Assembly (NCBI GenBank): GCA_001604435.1
Contig: LVBO01000124.1
Location: 1 to 10,303, forward strand
DNA: 10,303 nt
Reading direction: 5' to 3'
Source: Synergistales bacterium Syner_01
GTDB taxonomy: Bacteria > Synergistota > Synergistia > Synergistales > Aminobacteriaceae
Shown piece by piece: positions 1 through 6,397 of the stretch (its first letter is position 1; every line of letters starts with the position of its first letter). A program made the translations under genes and the position numbers. The notes under the pieces were generated by a model that worked only from the letters and a program-made list of their open reading frames with translations, was not told the DNA's origin and did no database searches.

Positions 1-777
1 TTGATGAAAAAACCACCAATCAATTGCTTCAGGCAGCATGTTTGCGTCTTCGCACAACGCTTTCAGAAACGGCGGAATGACTCGATTGACGAATTTGAAG
101 ACATCATTCCCTTTCATAGCAACGTAGTGCTTTTTCTGATCGATGGTTTCGTGTGAAGCAGGATTTTCAACAAGCCCTCCGAGGAACGTAATCTGGTCGT
201 GTTTCGTGCCGTCCGACTTCAGTCTGGCCGAGATGAATCGTCCGTTTCCGTCGGAAGGAGCAAGAACCATAGCGCCTGCGCCGTCCCCGAAAAGAACGCA
301 GGTATTTCGGTCGGTCCAGTCAATGAGCGGTGAAAGCACCTCGGCGCCTATGACGAGGACATTTTTCCAAAGGCCTGAAGCGATGCCGTTGACGGCAAGA
401 ACGATAGAGTACACACCGCTGGTGCATCCGGATTGAACATCGAACGCCCCCGCATTTTCCGCTTTGAGCAACCCCTGAACCTTCGGGGCTACTCCGGGAA
501 ACAGAGTATCCGGGCTGTTCGTTGCGACGATGACCATATCGAGCTCGGAAGGTAAAATCCCCGCAGCTTCCAAGGCTGCACGCCCTGCTTTTTCAGCGAT
601 CGTACTCGTGAGTTCTCCAGGTTCGGCGATGTGCCTTCTCTGAATGCCGGTCCTTTCACGAATCCATTCGTCGCTTGTATCGACTATACGTGATAAATCG
701 TCGTTCGTCACTACGTTTCTCGGGACGTACATGCCGCTTCCGCGAATTGCGACCGGCACTCCTTGAAAAAAAGACAT
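1..777 (-). CDS. fabH: 3-oxoacyl-ACP synthase III (KAS III), 3' end beyond window
   Basis: FabH condenses acetyl-CoA (or another acyl-CoA) with malonyl-ACP and so starts type II fatty acid synthesis in the cytoplasm. The ATG at 777-775 is preceded by a strong AAAGGAGG that overlaps the plsX stop codon. The window holds 259 codons of a protein usually about 320-330 residues long. The N-terminus carries the family's VDTSDEWIRERTGI block (residues 32-45), whose Trp contacts CoA in known FabH. The nucleophile is Cys118, in the context SGCTSG rather than the more common AACAGF. WTDRNT and GDGAGA follow, and the segment ends with DWWFFHQ, where the His is the first of the catalytic His/Asn pair; the Asn lies outside. 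The gap to plsX is 12 bases, so it is in the fapR-plsX operon and probably under FapR control. The KAS III assignment is secure; the primer preference (acetyl or branched acyl) is unknown. Confidence 0.95.
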   Translation of the reverse strand, partial: MSFFQGVPVAIRGSGMYVPRNVVTNDDLSRIVDTSDEWIRERTGIQRRHIAEPGELTSTIAEKAGRAALEAAGILPSELDMVIVATNSPDTLFPGVAPKVQGLLKAENAGAFDVQSGCTSGVYSIVLAVNGIASGLWKNVLVIGAEVLSPLIDWTDRNTCVLFGDGAGAMVLAPSDGNGRFISARLKSDGTKHDQITFLGGLVENPASHETIDQKKHYVAMKGNDVFKFVNRVIPPFLKALCEDANMLPEAIDWWFFHQ

Positions 778-789
778 GAGAAGCCTCCT

Positions 790-1779
790 TTACCCCAACT
801 CTTCCCTTATCAACTCTACGCCGTTCTGCTTGACGAAGTTTCTGGCTACTCTCAGTGCACTTACGATAGCCGGCGCCTTCGAACGTCCATGGGCTTTAAT
901 GACTGCTCCGTTGACGCCCAGAAGCGGGGTGCCTCCATGTTTCTCATAGTGGAAGCGTGCAATGAGGTCTTTCATCATCGGGAGCATGAAGACCATTCCA
1001 ACTTTTGGGAGGATACGCTGCCCCATCTCTTCTTTGAGCATAGAGGCCACCGCAGTCATCAGCCCCTCTGCGAATTTCAGAACAACGTTTCCCGAGAAAC
1101 CGTCGCAGACAACGACGTCCGCCCTGCTGTAGGGTATATCGTCTCCCTCGACGTATCCAGAAAAATTAAGCGAACTCTCTTTTATCAGCGCTTTGGCCCC
1201 GGAGATCACTTCGTCGCCCTTGATCTCCTCGGATCCGTTCGAGAGCAACGCAACCTGAGGCTCCGCTACGCCGAGTATGCGCTTCGAATAGATATTTCCC
1301 ATATGAGCGAACTGATAGAGATGATACGGTTTGTTTCGTACGTTCGCTCCCACGTCGAGAAGAAAGGTGTACTTGTTCAACGTAGGAAGCGCGACTCCCA
1401 TTGCGGGACGGTCGATCCCCGAAATCCTGCCGACAACGAGAACCCCTCCGGCAACGATCGCGCCGGTGTTGCCGGCCGATACACATCCGGAAGCTTCGCC
1501 GGAACGGACCATCTCCATCGAAAGGCGCATGCTGGAGTATCTTTTTTTGCGTATGGCAAGCGTCGGGTGTTCGTCCATATCTATACGCTCATCAGTATGT
1601 ACGATGGAGAGACGCTTTGCCGAAGAAGAAGGAGCTTTTTCAAGCAGAGGCTTGATTACCGACTCCGATCCAACGAGCAAAAGCTCCAGATCGCTATACT
1701 CTTCACAGGCGAGCAGCGCCGCCTTGCATATTTCGGAAGGGCCATGGTCGCCTCCCATTGCGTCAAGGGCAAGAATCAA
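790..1779 (-). CDS. plsX: Phosphate acyltransferase PlsX (acyl-ACP:phosphate transacylase)
   Basis: PlsX makes acyl phosphate from acyl-ACP, the donor used by PlsY for the first acylation of glycerol 3-phosphate; it is a peripheral membrane enzyme. With the start chosen here the protein has 329 residues, normal for the family. Motifs in order are LDAMGGDHGP near the N-terminus, SAGNTGA at about 101-107, LLDVGAN at 140-146, SNGSEEIKG at 180-188, DGFSGNVVLK at 226-235, and near the end YEKHGG, LLGVNG and AHGRS. I prefer a TTG start at 1779-1777, giving MILALDAMGGDHGP. It has GAGGTGA 7 bases upstream and fits the usual family N-terminus. The frame stays open to a TTG at 1806 that overlaps the fapR TGA, but no ribosome site precedes it. 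The gene lies between fapR and fabH, the common FapR regulon order. Confidence 0.95.
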   Translation of the reverse strand: MILALDAMGGDHGPSEICKAALLACEEYSDLELLLVGSESVIKPLLEKAPSSSAKRLSIVHTDERIDMDEHPTLAIRKKRYSSMRLSMEMVRSGEASGCVSAGNTGAIVAGGVLVVGRISGIDRPAMGVALPTLNKYTFLLDVGANVRNKPYHLYQFAHMGNIYSKRILGVAEPQVALLSNGSEEIKGDEVISGAKALIKESSLNFSGYVEGDDIPYSRADVVVCDGFSGNVVLKFAEGLMTAVASMLKEEMGQRILPKVGMVFMLPMMKDLIARFHYEKHGGTPLLGVNGAVIKAHGRSKAPAIVSALRVARNFVKQNGVELIREELG

Positions 1780-1786
1780 AAAAGGT

Positions 1787-1793
1787 TCACCTC
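1787..1793 (-). promoter_or_regulatory. Shine-Dalgarno site deciding the plsX start
   Basis: On the minus strand GAGGTGA at 1793-1787 is a 7-base complement of the 16S anti-Shine-Dalgarno tail and stands 7 bases before the TTG at 1779. The longer alternative starting at 1806 has only the weak ATAGGC upstream. This favours the shorter protein. Confidence 0.7.
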
Positions 1794-1802
1794 TCTCCAG
1801 AC

Positions 1803-2396
1803 TCAAAAAAGCCTATTTTCTGCGACGATAGCGGCTATGAACCTTCCGACAAAAATCTCTCGGTCTCCGACCTTCGTCCGCACGCTGACTATGTATTTTT
1901 CATCCTTGTGGACTCCTACTTTCGCTCTGGCAATAAGGGCGTCTCCAACGCGAGCGTGTCCTTTGTACTCGCCTCTCATCGAGTCCACGATTACGAAATC
2001 TGCTTCCACTACCGCAATGGCGATAGAGCTAGCCTGAGCATAGATGTAGTGGTCCCAGACCATATCCGTTTCGCGAAACGCCATTTCCCGACGGGTTTCC
2101 AAAACCGACAAGGCCCATTTGTTGGGCTCCAGCTCAAGAAGGTCGCCGACAACCTCGCTTTGTTTTAAAGAACGTAATCTGCTGGTGGCTTTCTGCGCCA
2201 TAAAACGCATTCTTTCGCGAAGCTCGGGCACGGCAAGAACAGCCCTGTCGAGGCGGATAGTGCTGATACTCGCCGAAAGAATGGCTGCGAGTTGTTCATC
2301 CGTCGCGAGCGGGTTTTGTTCGATGAGTTTCAGCAACTTCTCCTGTCGGTTTTTTTTTCGTTGAGACTTGATCGAAGTCGCCCCCTCATTTACCAC
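1803..2396 (-). CDS. fapR: FapR-type transcriptional repressor of fatty acid and phospholipid genes
   Basis: FapR is a DNA-binding repressor with a C-terminal hotdog domain that in Bacillus binds malonyl-CoA, which releases the operator. The 197-residue protein has a DeoR-like winged helix (about 17-52) with STIRLDR in the recognition region, a linker helix with PELRERM (57-63), and a hotdog domain containing HYIYAQASS and IAIAVV (116-130) and ending in VGRF. Against B. subtilis FapR from memory, the alignment is ungapped across the ligand region. Phe99 is kept (F107), but Arg106, Gly107 and Asn115 align with Trp114, Asp115 and Ser123. The GTG at 2396 is the first start in frame. No convincing ribosome site precedes it, so the exact start is less certain than the identity. 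It heads the fapR-plsX-fabH operon; the stop codon is 23 bases before the preferred plsX start. A promoter and operator-like dyads lie directly upstream. Confidence 0.9.
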   Translation of the reverse strand: MVNEGATSIKSQRKKNRQEKLLKLIEQNPLATDEQLAAILSASISTIRLDRAVLAVPELRERMRFMAQKATSRLRSLKQSEVVGDLLELEPNKWALSVLETRREMAFRETDMVWDHYIYAQASSIAIAVVEADFVIVDSMRGEYKGHARVGDALIARAKVGVHKDEKYIVSVRTKVGDREIFVGRFIAAIVAENRLF

Positions 2397-2406
2397 CTGA
2401 TGATAA
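2390..2406. promoter_or_regulatory. Candidate FapR operator at the fapR start
   Basis: TTACCACCTGATGATAA is an imperfect 17-base dyad with TTA and TAA ends and a core ACCTGAT. It resembles the Bacillus FapR box as I remember it (TTAGTACCT followed by a short centre and TACTAA). It overlaps the GTG start and lies about 15-30 bases downstream of the predicted transcription start, where a bound repressor could block elongation or initiation. Autoregulation by FapR is known in Bacillus; its use of this site is inference. A second, weaker match with core TACCTTGT lies at 2416-2432, on the -10 box and start point. Confidence 0.4.
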
Positions 2407-2428
2407 CATCTACTCTCAAGACAAGGTA

Positions 2429-2457
2429 AGTATAATTGGCTTGCACTGAGCGGTCAA
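2429..2457 (-). promoter_or_regulatory. Sigma-70-type promoter for fapR-plsX-fabH
   Basis: On the minus strand the -35 box is TTGACC (2457-2452), the spacer is exactly 17 bases, and the -10 box is TATACT (2434-2429). The expected start of transcription is near 2422, leaving a leader of about 26 bases before the GTG of fapR. It lies just beyond the terminator of the upstream operon, which supports a separate transcription unit. Confidence 0.75.
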
Positions 2458-2480
2458 TAGGCGAAGGCGTGAAAAGGAAC

Positions 2481-2511
2481 AAAAAAAGAGAGGGTTCCCC
2501 CTCTCTTTTTT
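2481..2511 (-). terminator. Intrinsic terminator downstream of rpmF (bidirectional form)
   Basis: GAGAGGG (2488-2494) pairs with CCCTCTC (2499-2505) around a 4-base loop, and the stem is extended by six A-T pairs. Read on the minus strand the hairpin ends in a run of seven T, right after rpmF (stop at 2544). It closes the ackA-DUF177-rpmF unit ahead of the fapR promoter. The other strand also carries a run of T (2506-2511), so it could stop plus-strand antisense transcription as well. Confidence 0.88.
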
Positions 2512-2543
2512 GCATCTAAGCCGTTCCGAGTACAGTCTGGAAG

Positions 2544-2741
2544 CTACTCTTTCGCTTCGGTAGCGGTTGCGAGGATTTTTCTGCCTCTATAAAATCCGCA
2601 TTCTCCGCAAGCTGTGTAGTTCATGACCACTTCTCCGCAGTGCGGACATGTGGTCAACTCCGGGCCGGACAAAGACCGGATCCACTCCGACTTTCTTTTA
2701 TGTGTACGGGCGTGGGATACCCTGCTTTTCGGCGTCGCCAT
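2544..2741 (-). CDS. rpmF: 50S ribosomal protein L32, zinc-binding form
   Basis: L32 is a small protein of the large ribosomal subunit. The 65-residue product begins with MATPKSRVSH, the usual family start, followed by a basic stretch with HKRKSEW. It has a zinc ribbon formed by Cys32, Cys35, Cys45 and Cys48 (CPHC and CGEC), so this is the C+ zinc-binding type, not the Cys-less paralogue made under zinc starvation in some bacteria. AGGAGGG lies about 9 bases upstream of the ATG. It follows the DUF177 gene by 18 bases, the very widespread yceD-rpmF pairing, and is the last gene before the terminator at 2481-2511. Confidence 0.97.
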   Translation of the reverse strand: MATPKSRVSHARTHKRKSEWIRSLSGPELTTCPHCGEVVMNYTACGECGFYRGRKILATATEAKE

Positions 2742-2759
2742 TCTGCATTTCCCTCCTTT

Positions 2760-3380
2760 TCACTCTGTATCCTGATCGAATTGTATTGCAAGAAGCTTTT
2801 CAAACCGAGGGTCCTTTGTTTCGGAAGCACACGTACATTCTCCCGAGTTCAGAGACTTTCCGCACGTCGGACATATGCCGCGGCAATCCTTGGAGCAGAG
2901 CACCCGCATCGGAAGAGCGAGAATCAAGCTTTCCCAGACTTGTTCTGAAATATCAAGGCGATTCTTCCAGGAAGCGACTGGTACGACATGATACTCATCA
3001 TCCGTTTCCTCCGTAGCGTTACGGTTTGCGGTAGCTTTCTTCCGCAAAGAATAAAGATACATGAAATCATCCAGAATTTCAATATCTGTGGGCTCAAGAC
3101 ATCGAGAACATTGCGTCGAGAAAAAAGCCCTTAAGGCAATCGTCACGTACAAACTGTCATCCGCCCAACGCGCTTCCGCTTCAATTCTCAGCGGTGAAGC
3201 AAAACGGAAAAGCAACCCGTCATAGAGGATTTCCGCTCCGGCCGAGTCGCCAACGGAATCGAGCGAGGTCCGCGGCGGAACCGTCTGTTCCCAAAGCGCT
3301 GTGGTGACCGCATCCTCATTGCCAAGCTCCGGGGTATCTATTTCAAATCGCCATGAGTCCGGTTTTTCCGTTATGGGCAC
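2760..3380 (-). CDS. yceD: DUF177 / YceD family protein (large-subunit rRNA accumulation protein)
   Basis: DUF177 proteins are encoded next to rpmF in most bacteria and plants and are needed for normal 23S rRNA accumulation; the biochemical mechanism is not settled. The 206-residue product shows the family pattern: CSRCLEP at 91-97, an acidic middle, DISEQVWESLILALP at 143-157, and a C-terminal cysteine-rich tail at 161-184 with LC, a CPTCG knuckle, KSLN and CTC, probably metal binding. The GTG at 3380 has AGGAGG 8 bases upstream, which fixes the start. It lies 27 bases after ackA and 18 before rpmF, without a terminator between, so the three are probably cotranscribed. Identity to the family is clear; the function is by family only. 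Confidence 0.92.
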   Translation of the reverse strand: MPITEKPDSWRFEIDTPELGNEDAVTTALWEQTVPPRTSLDSVGDSAGAEILYDGLLFRFASPLRIEAEARWADDSLYVTIALRAFFSTQCSRCLEPTDIEILDDFMYLYSLRKKATANRNATEETDDEYHVVPVASWKNRLDISEQVWESLILALPMRVLCSKDCRGICPTCGKSLNSGECTCASETKDPRFEKLLAIQFDQDTE

Positions 3381-3407
3381 GTTCTTCGCCTCCTGGTGCT
3401 CAGCCGT

Positions 3408-4607
3408 TCAATTTTTTATCGCGATTTTCTTTGTATCCCGCGCGATAACAAGCTCTTCGTCGGTCGGTATTACGATCACCTGTACGCGGCTATCGTCGGC
3501 GCTGACAATACGCTCTTTCCCGCGGACGTTATTTTTTTCTTTGTCCAATTTGACTCCCATGAAGTCAAGTCCCGAGCAGATGCTCTCGCGTGCGCGTGCG
3601 CTGTTTTCTCCGATGCCGGCTGTGAAGACAAGCACGTCGATGCCTCCCATGGCGGCAGCATACGACGCAATGTATTTTTTGACGCCGTAGTAGAGCATCT
3701 CCTCCGCGAGTTTCGCACGCTGATTTCCGGAGTCGGCCGCTTCTTCGATATCACGGAGATCGCTGCTTACGCCCGAGATCCCCAGAAGTCCGCTTTCCTT
3801 GTTCAGAACATGACTCATCGCCTTGTTGTCGATGCCTTCCTGTTCAGCAAGGTAGGATATGAGCAACGGATCGACGTCGCCGGAGCGAGTTCCCATAATG
3901 ACGCCGGGAAGGGGGCTGAATCCCATGCTCGTATCGACGGATTTTCCGCCTTTCACTGCGGCGAGAGAGCTGCCGTTCCCCATATGGCAGGTGACGATAT
4001 TGAGCGACTCGACAGGTCTGCCCAAAATTTCCGCGGCTCTGTAAGAAACATAGTAGTGACTGGTGCCGTGAAAACCGTAGCGTCGGACCTTGTACTTCTC
4101 ATAGTAATGGTAGGGAACGCCGTACATATACGCGTATCCAGGCATTGTCTGGTGGAACGCCGTGTCGAATACGCCTACTTGGGGAATATTGGGAAGGGCT
4201 TCCGTTACCGCGTAAATGCCCATGAGGTTGGCTGGGTTATGAAGGGGAGCGAGAGGGACGCATTCTTCAAGAGCATCGATGACGTCATGGGTGATAAGGA
4301 CGGAGCCTGCGTACCGTTCTCCGGCGTGAACAACCCTGTGTCCGACGGCGGCAAGTTCATCGAGGCTCTTCAAAACGCCGTGTTCCGCGTCAAGGAGCGC
4401 CTCGACGACGACTTTGAAGGCGACCTTGTGATTGGAGATTTCTCTGTTCTTGATTACGGCGTCCATTCCGGTTTTCGTGTGCTTGATTCGGGCTCCTTCG
4501 ATTCCTATTCTCTCAACAAGCCCCTTTGCGAGCACCGATTCGTCGGTCATATCGAAAAGCTGATACTTAAGAGATGAACTACCGCAATTTACAACAAGAA
4601 TCTTCAT
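3408..4607 (-). CDS. ackA: Acetate kinase
   Basis: AckA converts acetyl phosphate and ADP to acetate and ATP, the substrate-level phosphorylation step of acetate-forming fermentation, in the cytoplasm. The 399-residue length is typical. All residues I know from Methanosarcina thermophila AckA fall at the same numbers: Asn7 (VVNCGSSSLKYQ), Arg91 (GHRVVHAG), Asp148 (VFDTAFH), His180 (RYGFHGTSH), Arg241 (MGTRSGDVDP) and Glu384 (PTDEE). FTAGIGEN at 328-335 is the ATP-site motif. The ATG at 4607 has GGAAGGGG about 9 bases upstream. It is the first gene of a unit with DUF177 and rpmF. No phosphotransacetylase gene is visible in the window, so acetyl phosphate must come from an enzyme encoded elsewhere. 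A minus-strand TACAAT at 4661-4656 may be its -10 box, but the matching -35 region is poor. The gene is complete and apparently functional. Confidence 0.97.
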   Translation of the reverse strand: MKILVVNCGSSSLKYQLFDMTDESVLAKGLVERIGIEGARIKHTKTGMDAVIKNREISNHKVAFKVVVEALLDAEHGVLKSLDELAAVGHRVVHAGERYAGSVLITHDVIDALEECVPLAPLHNPANLMGIYAVTEALPNIPQVGVFDTAFHQTMPGYAYMYGVPYHYYEKYKVRRYGFHGTSHYYVSYRAAEILGRPVESLNIVTCHMGNGSSLAAVKGGKSVDTSMGFSPLPGVIMGTRSGDVDPLLISYLAEQEGIDNKAMSHVLNKESGLLGISGVSSDLRDIEEAADSGNQRAKLAEEMLYYGVKKYIASYAAAMGGIDVLVFTAGIGENSARARESICSGLDFMGVKLDKEKNNVRGKERIVSADDSRVQVIVIPTDEELVIARDTKKIAIKN

Positions 4608-4630
4608 GAATACTACCCCTTCCTCTCATC

Positions 4631-4660
4631 TTGACCGGGCCCTTTCGCAGGTTGTATTGT
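4631..4660 (+). promoter_or_regulatory. Candidate promoter for tmcAL in the divergent ackA/tmcAL region
   Basis: TTGACC (4631-4636) and TATTGT (4655-4660) are separated by 18 bases, placing the start of transcription near 4667. The -10 box overlaps a minus-strand TACAAT (4661-4656) that may serve ackA, so the two promoters could interfere. The -10 box is a moderate match only. Confidence 0.4.
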
Positions 4661-4669
4661 AATGAGACG

Positions 4670-4677
4670 AAAGGAGG
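4670..4677 (+). promoter_or_regulatory. Strong Shine-Dalgarno site of tmcAL without a matching in-frame start codon
   Basis: AAAGGAGG stands 9 bases before ATA (4687, in the TmcAL frame) and 13 bases before ATG (4691, out of that frame). The TTG at 4729 is 51 bases away and has no ribosome site of its own. The site shows that translation is meant to begin near 4687-4691, which makes the frame break there significant. Confidence 0.75.
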
Positions 4678-4686
4678 CCGGTCGCC

Positions 4687-5931
4687 ATATATGGAAATTG
4701 TGTTGGTATTGTAGCCGAGTATAACCCATTGCATAACGGCCATCTTCATCACATACGCCGGACCCGGGAAGAAATCGATCCCGACGGCGTTATCGTTGTG
4801 CTCTCATCCTATTTTACACAAAGAGGAGAGCCCGCGCTTTTAAGTAAATGGGATCGTGCGGAAAGCGCGGTTCGTGCCGGAGCGAACCTTGTTCTCGAAC
4901 TCCCCGTCTTTTTTTCCAGTCACAACGCAGGCGTTTTTGCATCGGGAGCGGTCGATGTTCTTGCGGCCACCGGCATGGTTCAAACCATTTCTTTCGGGAT
5001 GGAAGAACCTGATTTCGATGTTACGCCACTTCTTGATATTTTAGTCCACGAACCGATTACTTTCAAGGATTCTCTGAAAAAACATCTGAATTCGGGATTT
5101 TCCTATGTAAAAGCACGGGCGGAAGCTCTTGCGTCGATCAAAGTCGAATACGGCGTTTTCGTCTCTTCTCCCAACAATTCGCTTGCACTGGCGTATATGG
5201 AGCATATTGCCAGAAAAGGGCTGACCATTCGATGTAAGCCTATTCAGCGTGCAGGCGCAGGTTACCACGACACTTCTCTTAAAGACGCATCTTCTTTCGC
5301 CAGTGCGTCCGCAATACGTCGCGGACTTGTTGAAGGAGGACTCGAAGCTGTGACGCATGCGCTTCCTGTCCCGAGCTTCGAGATCGTGCGGCGGTCTATG
5401 GAAAAAGGATATTTTGTTCTCTCGACCGATTTGCTCTGGAGAATGGTACGAACGGTTCTGTTGCGCGCGACGAGAAACAGCTTGCAGCGCTCCTCGGAGA
5501 TGACGGAAGGGATGGAAAACCGACTGCTTCGCTATGCCGCGGATTGCGGTTCCTGGGATGAATTTCTTGGAAAATGCATTACTCACCGGTACCCTCGATC
5601 TCGGATTCAACGGCAGCTTATTCACCTTCTGCTAGGCATTGGGCACACGGAGAACCGGGCTTTTCAAGCAAACGGCCCCGCTTATATCCATCCGCTTGCA
5701 GCAGATAAAAAAGGCGTCGAGATGCTTCGGGTAATGAGGAGAAAGGCGTCGCTTCCCGTTCGCGGGAAGCTCCCTCTTCACGCGCAGGGAGCCGAAGGAA
5801 ATCTGGCTTCCCTTGAACGTGTGGCCGCGGAAGTCTGGGAGAGTCTCACTCCTGCCTTCATCTCCGGAACCGAAAAAAAAAGGTATCTCATCAGGGAGCA
5901 AGAGTATGCGGAAGAGGGAAACGCTCTCTGA
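4687..5931 (+). CDS. tmcAL: tRNA(Met) cytidine acetate ligase TmcAL (YlbM family), start disrupted or non-canonical
   Basis: TmcAL activates acetate with ATP to acetyl-adenylate and acetylates C34 of elongator tRNA(Met), giving ac4C at the wobble position. It belongs to the HIGH-type nucleotidyltransferase superfamily. The frame encodes GIVAEYNPLHNGH (nucleotide-binding strand plus HxGH), then QRGEPALLSKW, SPNNSLALAY, GAGYHDT and ASASAIR, all characteristic of the family; the length is about 400-415 residues. The frame is open from 4666, but no ATG, GTG or TTG precedes GIVAEYNP. A TTG at 4729 would cut off the first strand and has no ribosome site. ATG at 4691 is one base out of frame and meets TAG after seven codons; one extra A in the AAA run at 4695-4697 would give MENCVGIVAEYNP. 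I place the start at the ATA (4687), 9 bases from AAAGGAGG, as a formal choice. It is divergent from ackA, and its last 41 bases overlap coaD on the other strand. Confidence 0.85.
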   Translation: MYGNCVGIVAEYNPLHNGHLHHIRRTREEIDPDGVIVVLSSYFTQRGEPALLSKWDRAESAVRAGANLVLELPVFFSSHNAGVFASGAVDVLAATGMVQTISFGMEEPDFDVTPLLDILVHEPITFKDSLKKHLNSGFSYVKARAEALASIKVEYGVFVSSPNNSLALAYMEHIARKGLTIRCKPIQRAGAGYHDTSLKDASSFASASAIRRGLVEGGLEAVTHALPVPSFEIVRRSMEKGYFVLSTDLLWRMVRTVLLRATRNSLQRSSEMTEGMENRLLRYAADCGSWDEFLGKCITHRYPRSRIQRQLIHLLLGIGHTENRAFQANGPAYIHPLAADKKGVEMLRVMRRKASLPVRGKLPLHAQGAEGNLASLERVAAEVWESLTPAFISGTEKKRYLIREQEYAEEGNAL

Positions 5932-6397
5932 GACGCCGAAATACTCCCGGAGGAACCATTTCGTGCACCGCTCCTCCGAACTGATAGATCTCCTTCACCG
6001 CATGGCTTGAAAGATAGGAGTACCTCGCGTCGGTGACGATGAACAACGTTTCGATATCAGGGGCTAACTGTCTGTTCATCAGCGCCAGCTGAAACTCGTA
6101 CTCGAAATCAGAGAGCGCCCGGAGACCCCTGATGATGATACGGCTCCGTTCCTGGCGCAGGAAATCGACCAGAAGGCCGGAAAAGGAGCCGACTTTGACG
6201 TTGGTCAGATGGCTCAATGCCTCTCTGGCCATGGCTTTCCTTTCGTCAACGGTAAACGCCGCCTTTTTCTGAGGATTCAAAAGGACGCTGACAACGACTT
6301 CATCGAAGAGTGCCGCGGCTCTCTCGGCAATGTAAATGTGGCCGTTGGTGATAGGATCGAACGACCCCGGATAGACTGCGCTTATACATCTCTTCAT
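5891..6397 (-). CDS. coaD: Pantetheine-phosphate adenylyltransferase
   Basis: CoaD adenylylates 4'-phosphopantetheine to dephospho-CoA, the penultimate step of CoA synthesis. The 168-residue product has YPGSFDPITNGH at 9-20 with the nucleotidyltransferase signature TNGH, NPQKKAAF at 41-48, IIIRGLRALSDFEYE at 87-101, MNRQLAPDIETLF at 107-119 and YSYLSSHAVKE at 126-136. All are standard for bacterial CoaD, and the length is normal for the family. The ATG at 6397 overlaps the rsmD stop as ATGA, with GAGGAG 7 bases upstream, so the two are translationally coupled. The rsmD-coaD order is widely conserved. The last 41 bases lie inside the end of the convergent tmcAL gene, and I see no hairpin terminator between them. 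Confidence 0.96.
   Translation of the reverse strand: MKRCISAVYPGSFDPITNGHIYIAERAAALFDEVVVSVLLNPQKKAAFTVDERKAMAREALSHLTNVKVGSFSGLLVDFLRQERSRIIIRGLRALSDFEYEFQLALMNRQLAPDIETLFIVTDARYSYLSSHAVKEIYQFGGAVHEMVPPGVFRRLRERFPLPHTLAP

Noticed and set aside
1780..1806. Longer plsX start at TTG 1806, overlapping the fapR stop
   Set aside because: The overlap looks like coupling, but no Shine-Dalgarno precedes it, while TTG 1779 has GAGGTGA at 7 bases and yields the standard family N-terminus.
763..2037. A 424-codon open frame on the plus strand
   Set aside because: It runs antisense through plsX and part of fapR, both clearly identified on the minus strand.
3396..4577. A 393-codon open frame on the plus strand
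   Set aside because: It mirrors ackA, which is complete with all active-site residues at the standard numbers. The mirror frame has no recognisable motif.
4729..4731. TTG as the real start of tmcAL
   Set aside because: It would remove GIVAEYNP, part of the nucleotide-binding core, and it lacks a ribosome site; the strong AAAGGAGG lies 51 bases upstream.
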